Shown one piece after another: positions 56,460 through 64,000 of a DNA stretch of 64,000 bases. The notes beneath the pieces are model-generated. The model saw nothing but the letters and a program-made list of their open reading frames with translations, was not told the DNA's origin and ran no database searches. Made by a program: the position numbers and the translations under genes. Source of the stretch: an uncultured Aquimarina sp. (GTDB lineage Bacteria; Bacteroidota; Bacteroidia; Flavobacteriales; Flavobacteriaceae); NCBI GenBank assembly GCA_947489685.1, contig CANLEM010000003.1:558001-622000 (forward strand), given 5' to 3'. The number at the start of each line of letters is the position of its first letter. Positions within the stretch are counted from its first letter, which is position 1.

Positions 56460-57519
56460 AGTTTTTTTGATCAGATATAGTTAATAACGGAAGAGAGACC
56501 AAAAATGTATCTTCATCATTTCTGATGGTTATGGTTTTACCCGAAATCAAAGCATAACGCTTTTCGATATTCTTAAGTCCCACTTTGGTAGATGGTAGTT
56601 GGGTTGATTTGGACTGTATTTTATTTTCTACAATCAATTGATTATCTATAACATCTACCTTAATAAGTAAAGGTTTTCCTTTAGAAATAATATTGTGTTT
56701 TATAGCATTTTCTAGCAATAGCTGTAAGCTCATAGGTACAATCATTGTTTCCAAAGCAGCTTCAGAAATATTCCAATCTACATTGAGGTTATCTCCAAAA
56801 CGTTCGGTTTGGATATGAATGTATGCTTTAGAAAACTTTAATTCCTTACGCAGCGAAATTAGGTTCACACTCCCCGACTCTAATATAAAACGATATACAT
56901 CAGATAATTTATCTACAAATTCTTTTGCTTCTTCTTTAGAATTTTGATCGATAATATCACGAAGAGTATTAAGCGTATTAAATAAAAAATGAGGTTGTGC
57001 TTGATTTCGAAGCGTATCTAACTGCGCCTGTACTATCACCTGTTTCGCCTGTTCTTCTTCTCTAATAGATTTTTTGAGTCGTATATAGTAATACATAGCT
57101 TCATAAATAGCCATAGTCATTGTACTAATAATAATAATGGGTACCAGTACTACCCGAGAGCTAATGGGTTTAAAATTAGAACTGAAAACAAAAGCCAGAA
57201 GTCTATTTCCTAAGACATCTACAAGTATTACTGTACATACGATTGCCATAATTAATAACAATATCCGTTTGGTATCGTCTTTAAAATCTGGAAATTTTTT
57301 ACGTAATAAAATGATGATAGGTCGTATGATAAACCAGTTACATATGGTAAAAAACAAGGATATACTCCAGTTAAATAGTGCTTCAGTAAAAGGAAAACGC
57401 GCAAATGAATTATTAAAGAGAAAATCAGTAATAAAACTCAGGAAAAGAATACCAATAACTACAAACCAGAAATCATTAAATCCTAGATACTTAATACGTT
57501 TTTCTTTGTTAAACAACAT
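56440..57519 (-). CDS. LytS-type sensor histidine kinase
   Basis: A 359-residue kinase with four membrane helices (~15-150), then a PF06580 core: QLDTLRNQAQPHFLFNTLNT with the His, LQLLLENAIKHN and VGLKNIEKRYALI. Ten bases after a membrane-protein gene; translation into the regulator is coupled by the overlap. Confidence 0.9.
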   Translation of the reverse strand: MLFNKEKRIKYLGFNDFWFVVIGILFLSFITDFLFNNSFARFPFTEALFNWSISLFFTICNWFIIRPIIILLRKKFPDFKDDTKRILLLIMAIVCTVILVDVLGNRLLAFVFSSNFKPISSRVVLVPIIIISTMTMAIYEAMYYYIRLKKSIREEEQAKQVIVQAQLDTLRNQAQPHFLFNTLNTLRDIIDQNSKEEAKEFVDKLSDVYRFILESGSVNLISLRKELKFSKAYIHIQTERFGDNLNVDWNISEAALETMIVPMSLQLLLENAIKHNIISKGKPLLIKVDVIDNQLIVENKIQSKSTQLPSTKVGLKNIEKRYALISGKTITIRNDEDTFLVSLPLLTISDQKNYEYTDH

Positions 57520-57529
57520 TATAGCGCTA

Positions 57530-58330
57530 TTATAATTTTAGTAATGCTATTCCTTGTTTTGCCTGATAGAATGTAAATCCAATCCATGAGGCATATAGAA
57601 GTCCAAAAATCAAAACTGCAATAATCTGATTTCTACTTTGGGTATTCCATTTTTTGGATAGCCATAATGCGAATAACGGAATTATTTGTATCCCGTGCAA
57701 TCCAAAAAAGTGTGCTATCCTTAAATCCCCGGCAATAGTACTCCAATTTACCAACGGTAATCCAGGACCCCCATCTGCTACGCCAACATTATGTGCCATC
57801 TGACTGATCATCTGCCCCCCTATCCAACTACCAAACACAACGACCAGCCACCCCATTACTATAGCTACCTGAATTGAAATCGGAATACTAAATTTTAACC
57901 GAGCGGCATCTATAACAAACAACACCATGATCAATACATTAATAGCAATAAGAATACCCATTAGCGCAAATAAGATTCCATCAAAAGGTGTTGACACATT
58001 GTAATGAGATTGTACTCCCCTAGCCCCTTGATATACAATAATCCCAATTTCTACCAAAAGAGTTAAGGCTACTACATTGTTGATGATCTTCTTCTTGGTT
58101 TTAGAATATGGATATATCGTCATTAAATAACCTACCGTTAAAATATAAATCCCGCCAGATATTGAAAATTTTAAAGGTTTGATCCATACATTTACTCCTA
58201 GTAGTGTTCTATCATCAATAAGCAGACCTAATACACAGCCAATAGCAGATATAAAATGAAGGACAACCACCCAATACAAAATCGGACTTTCTTGTTTTAC
58301 CGAACTCAGTACATTTTTTATAGTTTTCAT
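57530..58330 (-). CDS. Seven-helix membrane protein, unknown family
   Basis: A 266-residue protein from the ATG at 58330, which overlaps the stop of the preceding gene (ATGA); a longer frame upstream is rejected. About seven helices; a periplasmic or interface loop carries GVADGGPGLPLVNWS, followed by RIAHFFGLHGIQIIPLFALW with two His that could bind heme or metal. In an operon with an ABA4-like protein and a LytS/LytTR pair. Confidence 0.7.
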   Translation of the reverse strand: MKTIKNVLSSVKQESPILYWVVVLHFISAIGCVLGLLIDDRTLLGVNVWIKPLKFSISGGIYILTVGYLMTIYPYSKTKKKIINNVVALTLLVEIGIIVYQGARGVQSHYNVSTPFDGILFALMGILIAINVLIMVLFVIDAARLKFSIPISIQVAIVMGWLVVVFGSWIGGQMISQMAHNVGVADGGPGLPLVNWSTIAGDLRIAHFFGLHGIQIIPLFALWLSKKWNTQSRNQIIAVLIFGLLYASWIGFTFYQAKQGIALLKL

Positions 58331-58749
58331 GACTGTTTTTGTTTTAATGTTTTTAAAATTATGAATAGAAGAAAACCAACCGGACCGAACATAAATGTTC
58401 CAAAAAGACAAGGCGCCATTAGAATTTGATGAATACCTACTTTTTTATTTTGATCCAGCATCCACATACCTACTACAAGATCAAAGGCCAGATAATGTAC
58501 CCATCCTGCGAGTACCGCATGTTCTTCGGTAAATAATGCCATAACTTTAGCCAGACTACCAAAATCCATCCATCCACCAATTTGAATTGCCAGAGTGATG
58601 TAGATCAGATATATAATGGATAATGCGAGCGGTACTATTTTAAAATCAATGAGGAATCTAGTGACTTTCCACTTTGGTAAAAGAATCATCAAGATCCACA
58701 TCGGCATGGTTATCATACCCGCTATCGAAAAAACTTGTGTTGGACTCAT
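58327..58749 (-). CDS. ABA4-like membrane protein
   Basis: A 140-residue, four-helix protein of the ABA4-like group (DUF4281): GWVHYLAFDLVVGMWMLDQN and APCLFGTFMFGPVGFLLF are characteristic. Plant homologues take part in carotenoid (neoxanthin) metabolism; bacterial members are unassigned. First gene of a four-gene operon (four-base overlap with the next). Confidence 0.75.
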   Translation of the reverse strand: MSPTQVFSIAGMITMPMWILMILLPKWKVTRFLIDFKIVPLALSIIYLIYITLAIQIGGWMDFGSLAKVMALFTEEHAVLAGWVHYLAFDLVVGMWMLDQNKKVGIHQILMAPCLFGTFMFGPVGFLLFIILKTLKQKQS

Positions 58750-59042
58750 TTCTATTTATTTTGTAATTAATTGATGATTCAAAGATGTCTGAATCATACC
58801 GCATCTGAAATGAGTTTACGTTCAACCGTCGTTAAATGATGTTGAACCGTAAAGTGCACGTATAATGCAATATAAAAGAGGGTTGCATTAAGGAAATGGG
58901 AGAAAAACTTTCTAAAAACAAAGAGGAATATTTTACTAAGATTTATTCTAAATACCTCAAAACCGTAATGCATTTACTGTTTTGCTTTATTTTTTTTCGT
59001 ATATTAAAGTCCCTAAAATCTGAAAACAATAACTGCCTAAAG

Positions 59043-59747
59043 ATGAAAAACCTACACGCCCCAAAGGTTATGTTCTATGTATGTTATCTCATAGTCATAA
59101 TAGTTTCGGCTTTTTTTGATAAGTCGTATTTAAAAATAATATTACCAATTACATTATTTGTTCTCATCCTCAATTATTTTAAAGATAGTCCTAGAATTAA
59201 TATTTTCTTTATTCTGAGTATTGTAGCATTAATGATTACTGATTTTCTTCTTTATACTGATATGATTAGTAATTTTTCCAAAATTTGCATTCTCATCTCG
59301 GTATACTTAGTTTTTACTTCGATATCCTTAAAAAGTTATATCGTACAAACCAAACAACATTGGTCCAAACTCATTTCGGTGTCCTTATTAATTAGTTTGG
59401 CTCTTATTGTATATTTAATATTTTCTATTTCTGAGCTGGTATTACACCGACTGCCTGGTGCTATACCTTATATTATATTAGCAGTAGTCTCTTTATTGAT
59501 TTACATTGCAGTATCCTATTATATCTATATATCAGATGTGTATGCCTCGGGTATTAAATTACTAATTGCTGCATGCTTATGTATATTTATTATAACATTA
59601 GCACCGATTAATGAGCTTTTTTATTCTAGTAGAGCTTTTATAATCTTTAATACAACTGGTCACATCTTGGGTCTTTATCTATTTATGAAGTTCTTAATAG
59701 AAACCGATCCCGCAGTAGTAGCTCCCAAAGTGCCAAAGTATGTATAA
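59043..59747 (+). CDS. YhhN-like integral membrane protein
   Basis: About 234 residues from the ATG at 59043. An upstream ATG (58896) gives an extra 49 residues without homology-like character and is rejected. Eight hydrophobic helices in tight succession, with LSIVALMITDFLLY and ILGLYLFMKFLIE, resembling YhhN/lysoplasmalogenase-like membrane proteins. The assignment is tentative because the usual acidic motif residues are not all visible. Confidence 0.6.
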   Translation: MKNLHAPKVMFYVCYLIVIIVSAFFDKSYLKIILPITLFVLILNYFKDSPRINIFFILSIVALMITDFLLYTDMISNFSKICILISVYLVFTSISLKSYIVQTKQHWSKLISVSLLISLALIVYLIFSISELVLHRLPGAIPYIILAVVSLLIYIAVSYYIYISDVYASGIKLLIAACLCIFIITLAPINELFYSSRAFIIFNTTGHILGLYLFMKFLIETDPAVVAPKVPKYV

Positions 59748-59798
59748 TCACATTAATTTTTGATCAGAGTAGTATAAATATTTTGTTTTATAAAACCT

Positions 59799-59826
59799 AA
59801 AAAAGCCCATCTTAAGATGGGCTTTT
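59799..59826. terminator. Bidirectional terminator between convergent genes
   Basis: AAAAGCCCATCTT and AAGATGGGCTTTT are exact complements, so the stem is long and symmetric with A- and T-runs at the two ends. It ends both the YhhN-like gene and the cold-shock gene. Confidence 0.9.
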
Positions 59827-59851
59827 ACTAAACTATAAAATATATTATATA

Positions 59852-60043
59852 TTAAATAACTTTCACGTTCACGGCATTTAATCCTTTTCTACCTTCTTTT
59901 AGATCAAATTCAACTGCATCGCCTTCACGAATTTCATCAATTAATCCAGAAATATGGACAAAATGTTCTTTGTTAGTACTTTCTTCAGTGATAAAACCGA
60001 AACCTTTGGCATCATTGAAAAATTTTACTGTTCCTTTACTCAT
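59852..60043 (-). CDS. cspA: Cold-shock domain protein
   Basis: A 63-residue CSD protein of normal length: KGTVKFFNDAKGFGFITEE includes RNP1 (KGFGFI), and HFVHISGL is the RNP2-type segment. It binds single-stranded RNA/DNA and acts as an RNA chaperone. The ~200-base upstream tract may be a regulatory leader, though no thermosensor structure can be asserted. Confidence 0.92.
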   Translation of the reverse strand: MSKGTVKFFNDAKGFGFITEESTNKEHFVHISGLIDEIREGDAVEFDLKEGRKGLNAVNVKVI

Positions 60044-60170
60044 TGTAATGTAATTAAAATTATTATTACTTTTTGCAATCCAAATATGATGCCAAAAAAA
60101 TATATTCCATTTTTCGTACGGTATTGTTTTGTAGATTATTACTAACTGTTATATAAACTATTAGATTAAA

Positions 60171-60201
60171 AAAAGGATTTTCTGTATTAGAAAACCCTTT
60201 T
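60171..60201 (-). terminator. Rho-independent terminator of the NTF2-like lipoprotein gene
   Basis: On the minus strand AAAAGGGTTTTCT pairs with AGAAAATCCTTTT (one mismatch) around a short loop, followed by a T-run. It begins 47 bases after the stop of the gene at 60248. Confidence 0.75.
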
Positions 60202-60247
60202 AACAAATAACTGTTTTAGAATAAACAGTAGTATATAACCTTTTACC

Positions 60248-61138
60248 TTATTTCGAGAAATTATACTTCCCATTCGTATTTTTCCATTCTGATTTGGCTA
60301 TTGTCGTTTCAACAACATCCCAGTGCTCTACAATTTTGTTATTATCAACTCTAAATAGATCATAATAAGATGTGGGTTGATCAGCAAAAGTTCCTTCGCT
60401 TATTACTAAGACAAAGTTTCCTTCACCCAATACCTTATGAATTTTGGTATACACCATAGAAATCCCTTGTTTTGCCATACCTTCTAGGGCTTTTCCTAAT
60501 CCAGATAAACCGTCAGCGATTACAGGGTTATGTTGGGTGTAGTTATCTCCTTCGATATAATTTCCAATTTTTTCCATTTCTCCTTTCATTAAAATACTGG
60601 AGACGAAATCATGTACCAAAGCTTTATTAACTGCTGTTTTGTCTAGATCAATTGCCGTTGTAGGACCATCTGTTTGTGTATGTCCACTTGGATTTGCAGG
60701 AGCCAGATCAATTAGGTTATCCCAATGCTCTACAATTTTATCATTTTCGAATCTAAATACATCAAAACCAATTTTGGGACCAAAAAAATCATAGATAGTA
60801 TGTGTAAAAACATAATCTCCATCTTGATATGATCGTACTACATTAGCTTTAAAGCCTCCTTCTGGAGCATTTTGTAATATGGCACCAAAACCAGCCAATC
60901 CATCTCCTACTGCCAAATTGTGTTGTATATATTTGTTAGGATTTATATAGCTCACAGGTTTTTGATCTCCTGTTTCTAAACTAGTTAATAGTGCGACCGC
61001 TTTTTCTTTATTTGATAATTCCATTGTTGTTTCTTGTTTTTGATTGTCAATAGTAACTTCTTCCTTCTTTTTTTCTGTTTTACATGCGATAAAGAGTAAA
61101 CTTAATACCGTAAGTAAGATGCTTATTTTATGTGTCAT
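60248..61138 (-). CDS. Lipoprotein with two SnoaL/NTF2-like domains
   Basis: A 296-residue lipoprotein (lipobox LFIACK). Two similar ~125-residue domains: YIQHNLAVGDGLAGFGAIL ... VFTHTIYDFFG ... FRFENDKIVEHWDNL, and YTQHNPVIADGLSGLGKAL ... VISEGTFAD ... FRVDNNKIVEHWDVV. These are SnoaL-like folds often found in periplasmic or extracellular proteins with isomerase/hydrolase-type pockets; function unknown. Downstream of an AraC gene on the same strand, 97 bases apart. Confidence 0.82.
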   Translation of the reverse strand: MTHKISILLTVLSLLFIACKTEKKKEEVTIDNQKQETTMELSNKEKAVALLTSLETGDQKPVSYINPNKYIQHNLAVGDGLAGFGAILQNAPEGGFKANVVRSYQDGDYVFTHTIYDFFGPKIGFDVFRFENDKIVEHWDNLIDLAPANPSGHTQTDGPTTAIDLDKTAVNKALVHDFVSSILMKGEMEKIGNYIEGDNYTQHNPVIADGLSGLGKALEGMAKQGISMVYTKIHKVLGEGNFVLVISEGTFADQPTSYYDLFRVDNNKIVEHWDVVETTIAKSEWKNTNGKYNFSK

Positions 61139-61161
61139 AACTGTAGTTTATAATGTTGCTA

Positions 61162-61169
61162 CAAAGCTA
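61162..61169 (-). promoter_or_regulatory. Candidate -7 box of the NTF2-like gene
   Basis: Minus strand TAGCTTTG matches TAnnTTTG, 23 bases before the ATG. No clear -33 element. Confidence 0.3.
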
Positions 61170-61235
61170 TGAGCAAAAGAGGATGTGATAACGGTTAAAA
61201 AGGAGATAAAAATGGTTAAAGTCGAACCTTTTGTT

Positions 61236-62117
61236 TTAATAAGATTGTTTTTTGAAAGTATTTGGGGTTAAATTAGTAAATTTCTTAAAGTACTTTACAA
61301 AATTAGTAGGTTCATTAAACCCCATTTGATATGCTAATTCATTACTTTTTATTGTAGAATTCACCAATCTGCGTTTTGCCTCGAGAATAATAAACTCATC
61401 TATAAAATTCTTTGCGGTACTATCCACAATCTCTTTGCAAATAGTGTTTAGATGTTTATAGGTAATATTCATTTTTTTAGCATAAAAATCGGCACTTCTA
61501 CTTGTTGCAAAATACTGTTCAACCAGTGATTTGAATTCTAAAAAGGAAGCTAGCTTATCCGATTCTTTAAGATGAAACGTTTGGTATTGTTTAAGTTGCT
61601 CTAGTTTAGAAAAGATAACCGTATATATGGCGTCAATAATATTCTTTTTATTGAATTCGCCTTTTTCTTTATAAAATTCATCATAAAAAAGATCAATATA
61701 AGTAGTTACGTTTGAACTCGAAGGAATTTGGATTTTTGGAGAAAATAAATGAGACGTAAACAACCGAATTATTGCATTTTTGGGTAGTTTATTGAGTTGT
61801 GATTTAAAATAATCTTCGGTAAAAAGAATAACAAAGCCTTTTACATTTTCTTGAAACCTAAATGCATTTATTTGTCCTTTTGCTAGATAAAGCAATGTGT
61901 TCTTCCTTACTTGGTGCCACACAAAATCAACCAAATGCTCTGTTTCTCCCTCTGTATAAAACACAAGCATATAAAAATCTAATTGATGTGCTTTTTCTGG
62001 GTGATGATCTAAATTATGTTTTCTAAGAAATATGCTTTCTATGGTTATAATCTCAATACCTTCAATTGTATTTGACTCATCAGATTCAAAATGTATGTAT
62101 GGTATTTCTTTAGACAT
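61236..62117 (-). CDS. AraC-family transcriptional regulator
   Basis: About 293 residues from the ATG at 62117; a TTG three codons upstream is not used here. N-terminal cupin-like sensor (LVDFVWHQVRKNTLLYLAKGQ) and C-terminal AraC HTH (ATSRSADFYAKKMNITYKHLNTICKEI; NELAYQMGFNEPTNFVKYFKKFTNLTPNTFKK). A soluble AraC regulator that could control the SnoaL-like gene downstream. Confidence 0.88.
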   Translation of the reverse strand: MSKEIPYIHFESDESNTIEGIEIITIESIFLRKHNLDHHPEKAHQLDFYMLVFYTEGETEHLVDFVWHQVRKNTLLYLAKGQINAFRFQENVKGFVILFTEDYFKSQLNKLPKNAIIRLFTSHLFSPKIQIPSSSNVTTYIDLFYDEFYKEKGEFNKKNIIDAIYTVIFSKLEQLKQYQTFHLKESDKLASFLEFKSLVEQYFATSRSADFYAKKMNITYKHLNTICKEIVDSTAKNFIDEFIILEAKRRLVNSTIKSNELAYQMGFNEPTNFVKYFKKFTNLTPNTFKKQSY

Positions 62118-62183
62118 CCTGCACAAAATAATTAAAGTACAACTTAAATATATAAATAATCACCAGTAATGCTGAAGCACTTA

Positions 62184-62900
62184 TCATTGATTAAAATTAG
62201 AAATTCTATCTAGAACGTCCTTTCTATATGATTTTCCTATAGGTAGTTTAACTTCATTTTGCAGGATAATTTGGTTTCCATCAATCAATTTAAGGTGCTC
62301 AAAATTAATTACAAACGACTTATGAATTCGTAAAAAAGAATCAGGGATTTTATTTATGAAATCAGTTAATGTTTGCGGTGTTAGCAACATTGCATCGGCA
62401 TATATTTTTATATAATTACCATAAGCTTCAATATGAGATATATCCTTAAAATCGAGTTTTACGATTTTTTTATCGCTTTTAATAAAAATTGATTTTACAA
62501 CCTCTTTTTCCTCAAGTATAACACTTTCCTTACGCGTTGCATCAGTATTTTGTTGCACTTTTAAAACTGCTTGCAAAAAACGCTCTAAAGAAAATGGTTT
62601 TAATAAGTAGTCCGTAACAGATAATGCAAATCCCTCTACGGCATATTCTGGATAAGCAGTGGTAATAATTACATTAGGTTTGTTTTGTAATGTTTTTAAT
62701 AAACTTAAACCAGATAATTTTGGCATGTTGATATCCAAAAACAATATATCGATAGACTGCTTTTGCAATATTTCCATCACCTCAAAAGCATTTTTACATG
62801 AAGCCACTAACTCCAGATTTGGGATAGATTGAATATAATTTTCTAGGATCTGACGAGCAATCGGCTCATCATCGGCTATAATACATTGTAATATACTCAT
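62184..62900 (-). CDS. LytTR-family response regulator
   Basis: A 238-residue regulator: IIADDEP, LFLDINMPKLSG, TTAYPEYAVEGF and LLKPFSLERFLQ in the receiver, and ISHIEAYGNYIKIYADA / FLRIHKSFVIN in the LytTR domain. One base downstream of its kinase. Confidence 0.93.
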   Translation of the reverse strand: MSILQCIIADDEPIARQILENYIQSIPNLELVASCKNAFEVMEILQKQSIDILFLDINMPKLSGLSLLKTLQNKPNVIITTAYPEYAVEGFALSVTDYLLKPFSLERFLQAVLKVQQNTDATRKESVILEEKEVVKSIFIKSDKKIVKLDFKDISHIEAYGNYIKIYADAMLLTPQTLTDFINKIPDSFLRIHKSFVINFEHLKLIDGNQIILQNEVKLPIGKSYRKDVLDRISNFNQ

Positions 62901-62901
62901 G

Positions 62902-63879
62902 TTATAAATCTAGGGTTAATTCTACACTATACATAAGGTTATTTTTATCAATTTGTAATTCATATTTTTCTGGATACATAAGATCTAATCGTTTTCTAGC
63001 ATTTTGTAATCCAATTCCGCTTTTTCCTTTTTCCAGATTTTCTTCTCCCAAATTTGTTTCGGCTATTGTGTTTTCACATGTAAACATGATTTTCTCATTG
63101 GCCTCTTGTATAGAAACAAAAACTTTACTTTTTTTATTAGGACTATCGCTCAAATGTTTAAAAGCATTTTCGACAAATACTATAAACAACATGGGTGCAA
63201 TTTTTTTTGAAGATAGATTTCCTGTTTGTATAAATTGAATATCGGTTTGGTCCTCTAGTCGTATTTTCTCCAAAGAAATATAGTTTTCTAAATACGTGAT
63301 TTCTTTTTCTAAAGGAACAAATGTCTCTTTTGTCTCATAAAGGCTATACCGCAATAAATCCGAGAGTTTTAACATTAGGCTCGGGAGCTTATCAGATTTT
63401 ACAACAGACAACCCATACAAATTATTAAGAGTATTAAATAGGAAATGTGGATTGAGTTGGGCTTTCAATAATTTCAGTTCTGCATTCTTTTCTTCCTGTC
63501 TTCTAATAAAACTATCTCTGGATAATTTTAAGGCAGTACCAAATAGTAGAATCAGTAGTATTCCTCCAAATACATTAAGGATCATCTCCCATCTGAAATT
63601 ATTAAAAAAATTACTTAATAATAGTACTCCCAAAAAAGTAAAGGCTGCAGCATTTATGCAAAATAAAAAAACTCCTTTTGTTCGTTGATTTTTAAAAAAC
63701 AACGGAAGTACCTTGAGGTTGCTTATATATATAGGAGGAATTATAAATGCTATAATGGCCAGAGCAGTAATCAATTTATTTTCTGCCTGAATGACCATTG
63801 TAAAAATTAATAGTACAAAAATCCAGATACCAATATTTTGTACCAATTTGTTATCTATCCAAGAATCTAGTTTTGACAT
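62902..63879 (-). CDS. LytS-type sensor histidine kinase
   Basis: A 325-residue kinase: four membrane helices (~15-130), then KLLKAQLNPHFLFNTLNNLYGL, MLFIVFVENAFKHLSD and GIGLQNARKRLDLMYPEKY. First gene of a kinase-regulator operon. A TATCTTTG box lies 24 bases upstream of the ATG. Confidence 0.9.
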   Translation of the reverse strand: MSKLDSWIDNKLVQNIGIWIFVLLIFTMVIQAENKLITALAIIAFIIPPIYISNLKVLPLFFKNQRTKGVFLFCINAAAFTFLGVLLLSNFFNNFRWEMILNVFGGILLILLFGTALKLSRDSFIRRQEEKNAELKLLKAQLNPHFLFNTLNNLYGLSVVKSDKLPSLMLKLSDLLRYSLYETKETFVPLEKEITYLENYISLEKIRLEDQTDIQFIQTGNLSSKKIAPMLFIVFVENAFKHLSDSPNKKSKVFVSIQEANEKIMFTCENTIAETNLGEENLEKGKSGIGLQNARKRLDLMYPEKYELQIDKNNLMYSVELTLDL

Positions 63880-63902
63880 TTATATATAATTAAATAAAGG
63901 TT

Positions 63903-63910
63903 CAAAGATA
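63903..63910 (-). promoter_or_regulatory. Candidate -7 box of the last kinase-regulator operon
   Basis: TATCTTTG on the minus strand, 23 bases before the ATG at 63879; matches TAnnTTTG. A -33 element is not evident. Confidence 0.3.
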
Positions 63911-64000
63911 TATTTTGCTATCCATAACTCTACTTTTTAATGATGAAAGATAAGTGTTCGTGTTCAAACGGATGTGTTTTCATGATTACAGAACTATTTA

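Noticed and set aside
58331-58411. 27-codon upstream extension of the seven-helix membrane protein
   Set aside because: It overlaps the ABA4-like gene in another frame; the ATGA overlap at 58327-58330 gives a better start.

Overview
The window reads as a chromosomal segment of a marine Flavobacteriaceae (Bacteroidota), possibly Aquimarina-like; the genus is a guess. The base composition is AT-rich. Genes rarely have Shine-Dalgarno sites, and several are preceded by the Bacteroidota -7 box TAnnTTTG. Two secreted proteins end in type IX secretion sorting domains. There is a FecI/FecR/TonB-receptor cassette, a long Bacteroidota-type signal peptidase, many SxxC lipoproteins and five LytS-type kinase / LytTR regulator pairs. 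No rRNA, tRNA, CRISPR array or transposase was recognised.

1-13 kb: the 3' part of a trypsin-like protease; a secreted PHB-depolymerase-like esterase; a divergent LysR / Asp-Glu racemase pair with a dyad operator between them; an M23 lipoprotein with an outer-membrane beta-barrel protein; an alpha/beta-hydrolase-like lipoprotein; a LytS/LytTR pair; a LamG protein whose reading frame begins with a relic of a racemase gene; and a second LytS/LytTR pair. 13-31 kb: exported serine hydrolases and proteases (PD40 protein, beta-lactamase-fold/PD40 fusion, two S41 peptidases, beta-lactamase-fold lipoprotein), a large AA10 lytic polysaccharide monooxygenase (chitin or cellulose), an AraC regulator, a tandem pair of DUF3575-like proteins, and a complete fecI-fecR-fecA-type cassette.

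30.7-34.5 kb is the most accessory-looking part. It holds a small double-glycine-leader peptide with a duplicated 16-residue Cys-containing core (candidate RiPP or bacteriocin precursor), a lipoprotein, gene debris, and a three-gene run with a tiny membrane protein and a NADase-type glycan-binding domain. 34.6-45.2 kb: CRTAC1-like FG-GAP protein and PAP2 phosphatase, ArsR regulator, SLC12-type cation-chloride/amino-acid permease, a LytS/LytTR pair, and two esterases, one fused to a beta-lactamase-fold hydrolase.

45.7-48.6 kb: an EcoRII-like restriction-modification system (C5 methyltransferase convergent with a vsr-ecoRII operon) bracketed by copies of an intergenic repeat. 49-64 kb: AraC regulator and signal peptidase I, a 0.9 kb gene-free tract, two small unknown genes, an ECF sigma factor without a normal start codon plus a membrane partner, a DinB protein, a four-gene operon (two membrane proteins with a LytS/LytTR pair), a YhhN-like membrane protein, cold-shock protein, SnoaL/NTF2-like lipoprotein, AraC regulator and a fifth LytS/LytTR pair.

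Taken together this is an envelope- and secretion-rich region for degradation, uptake and sensing, with local regulators beside exported hydrolases. Function names come from motifs read by eye; no database search was run.
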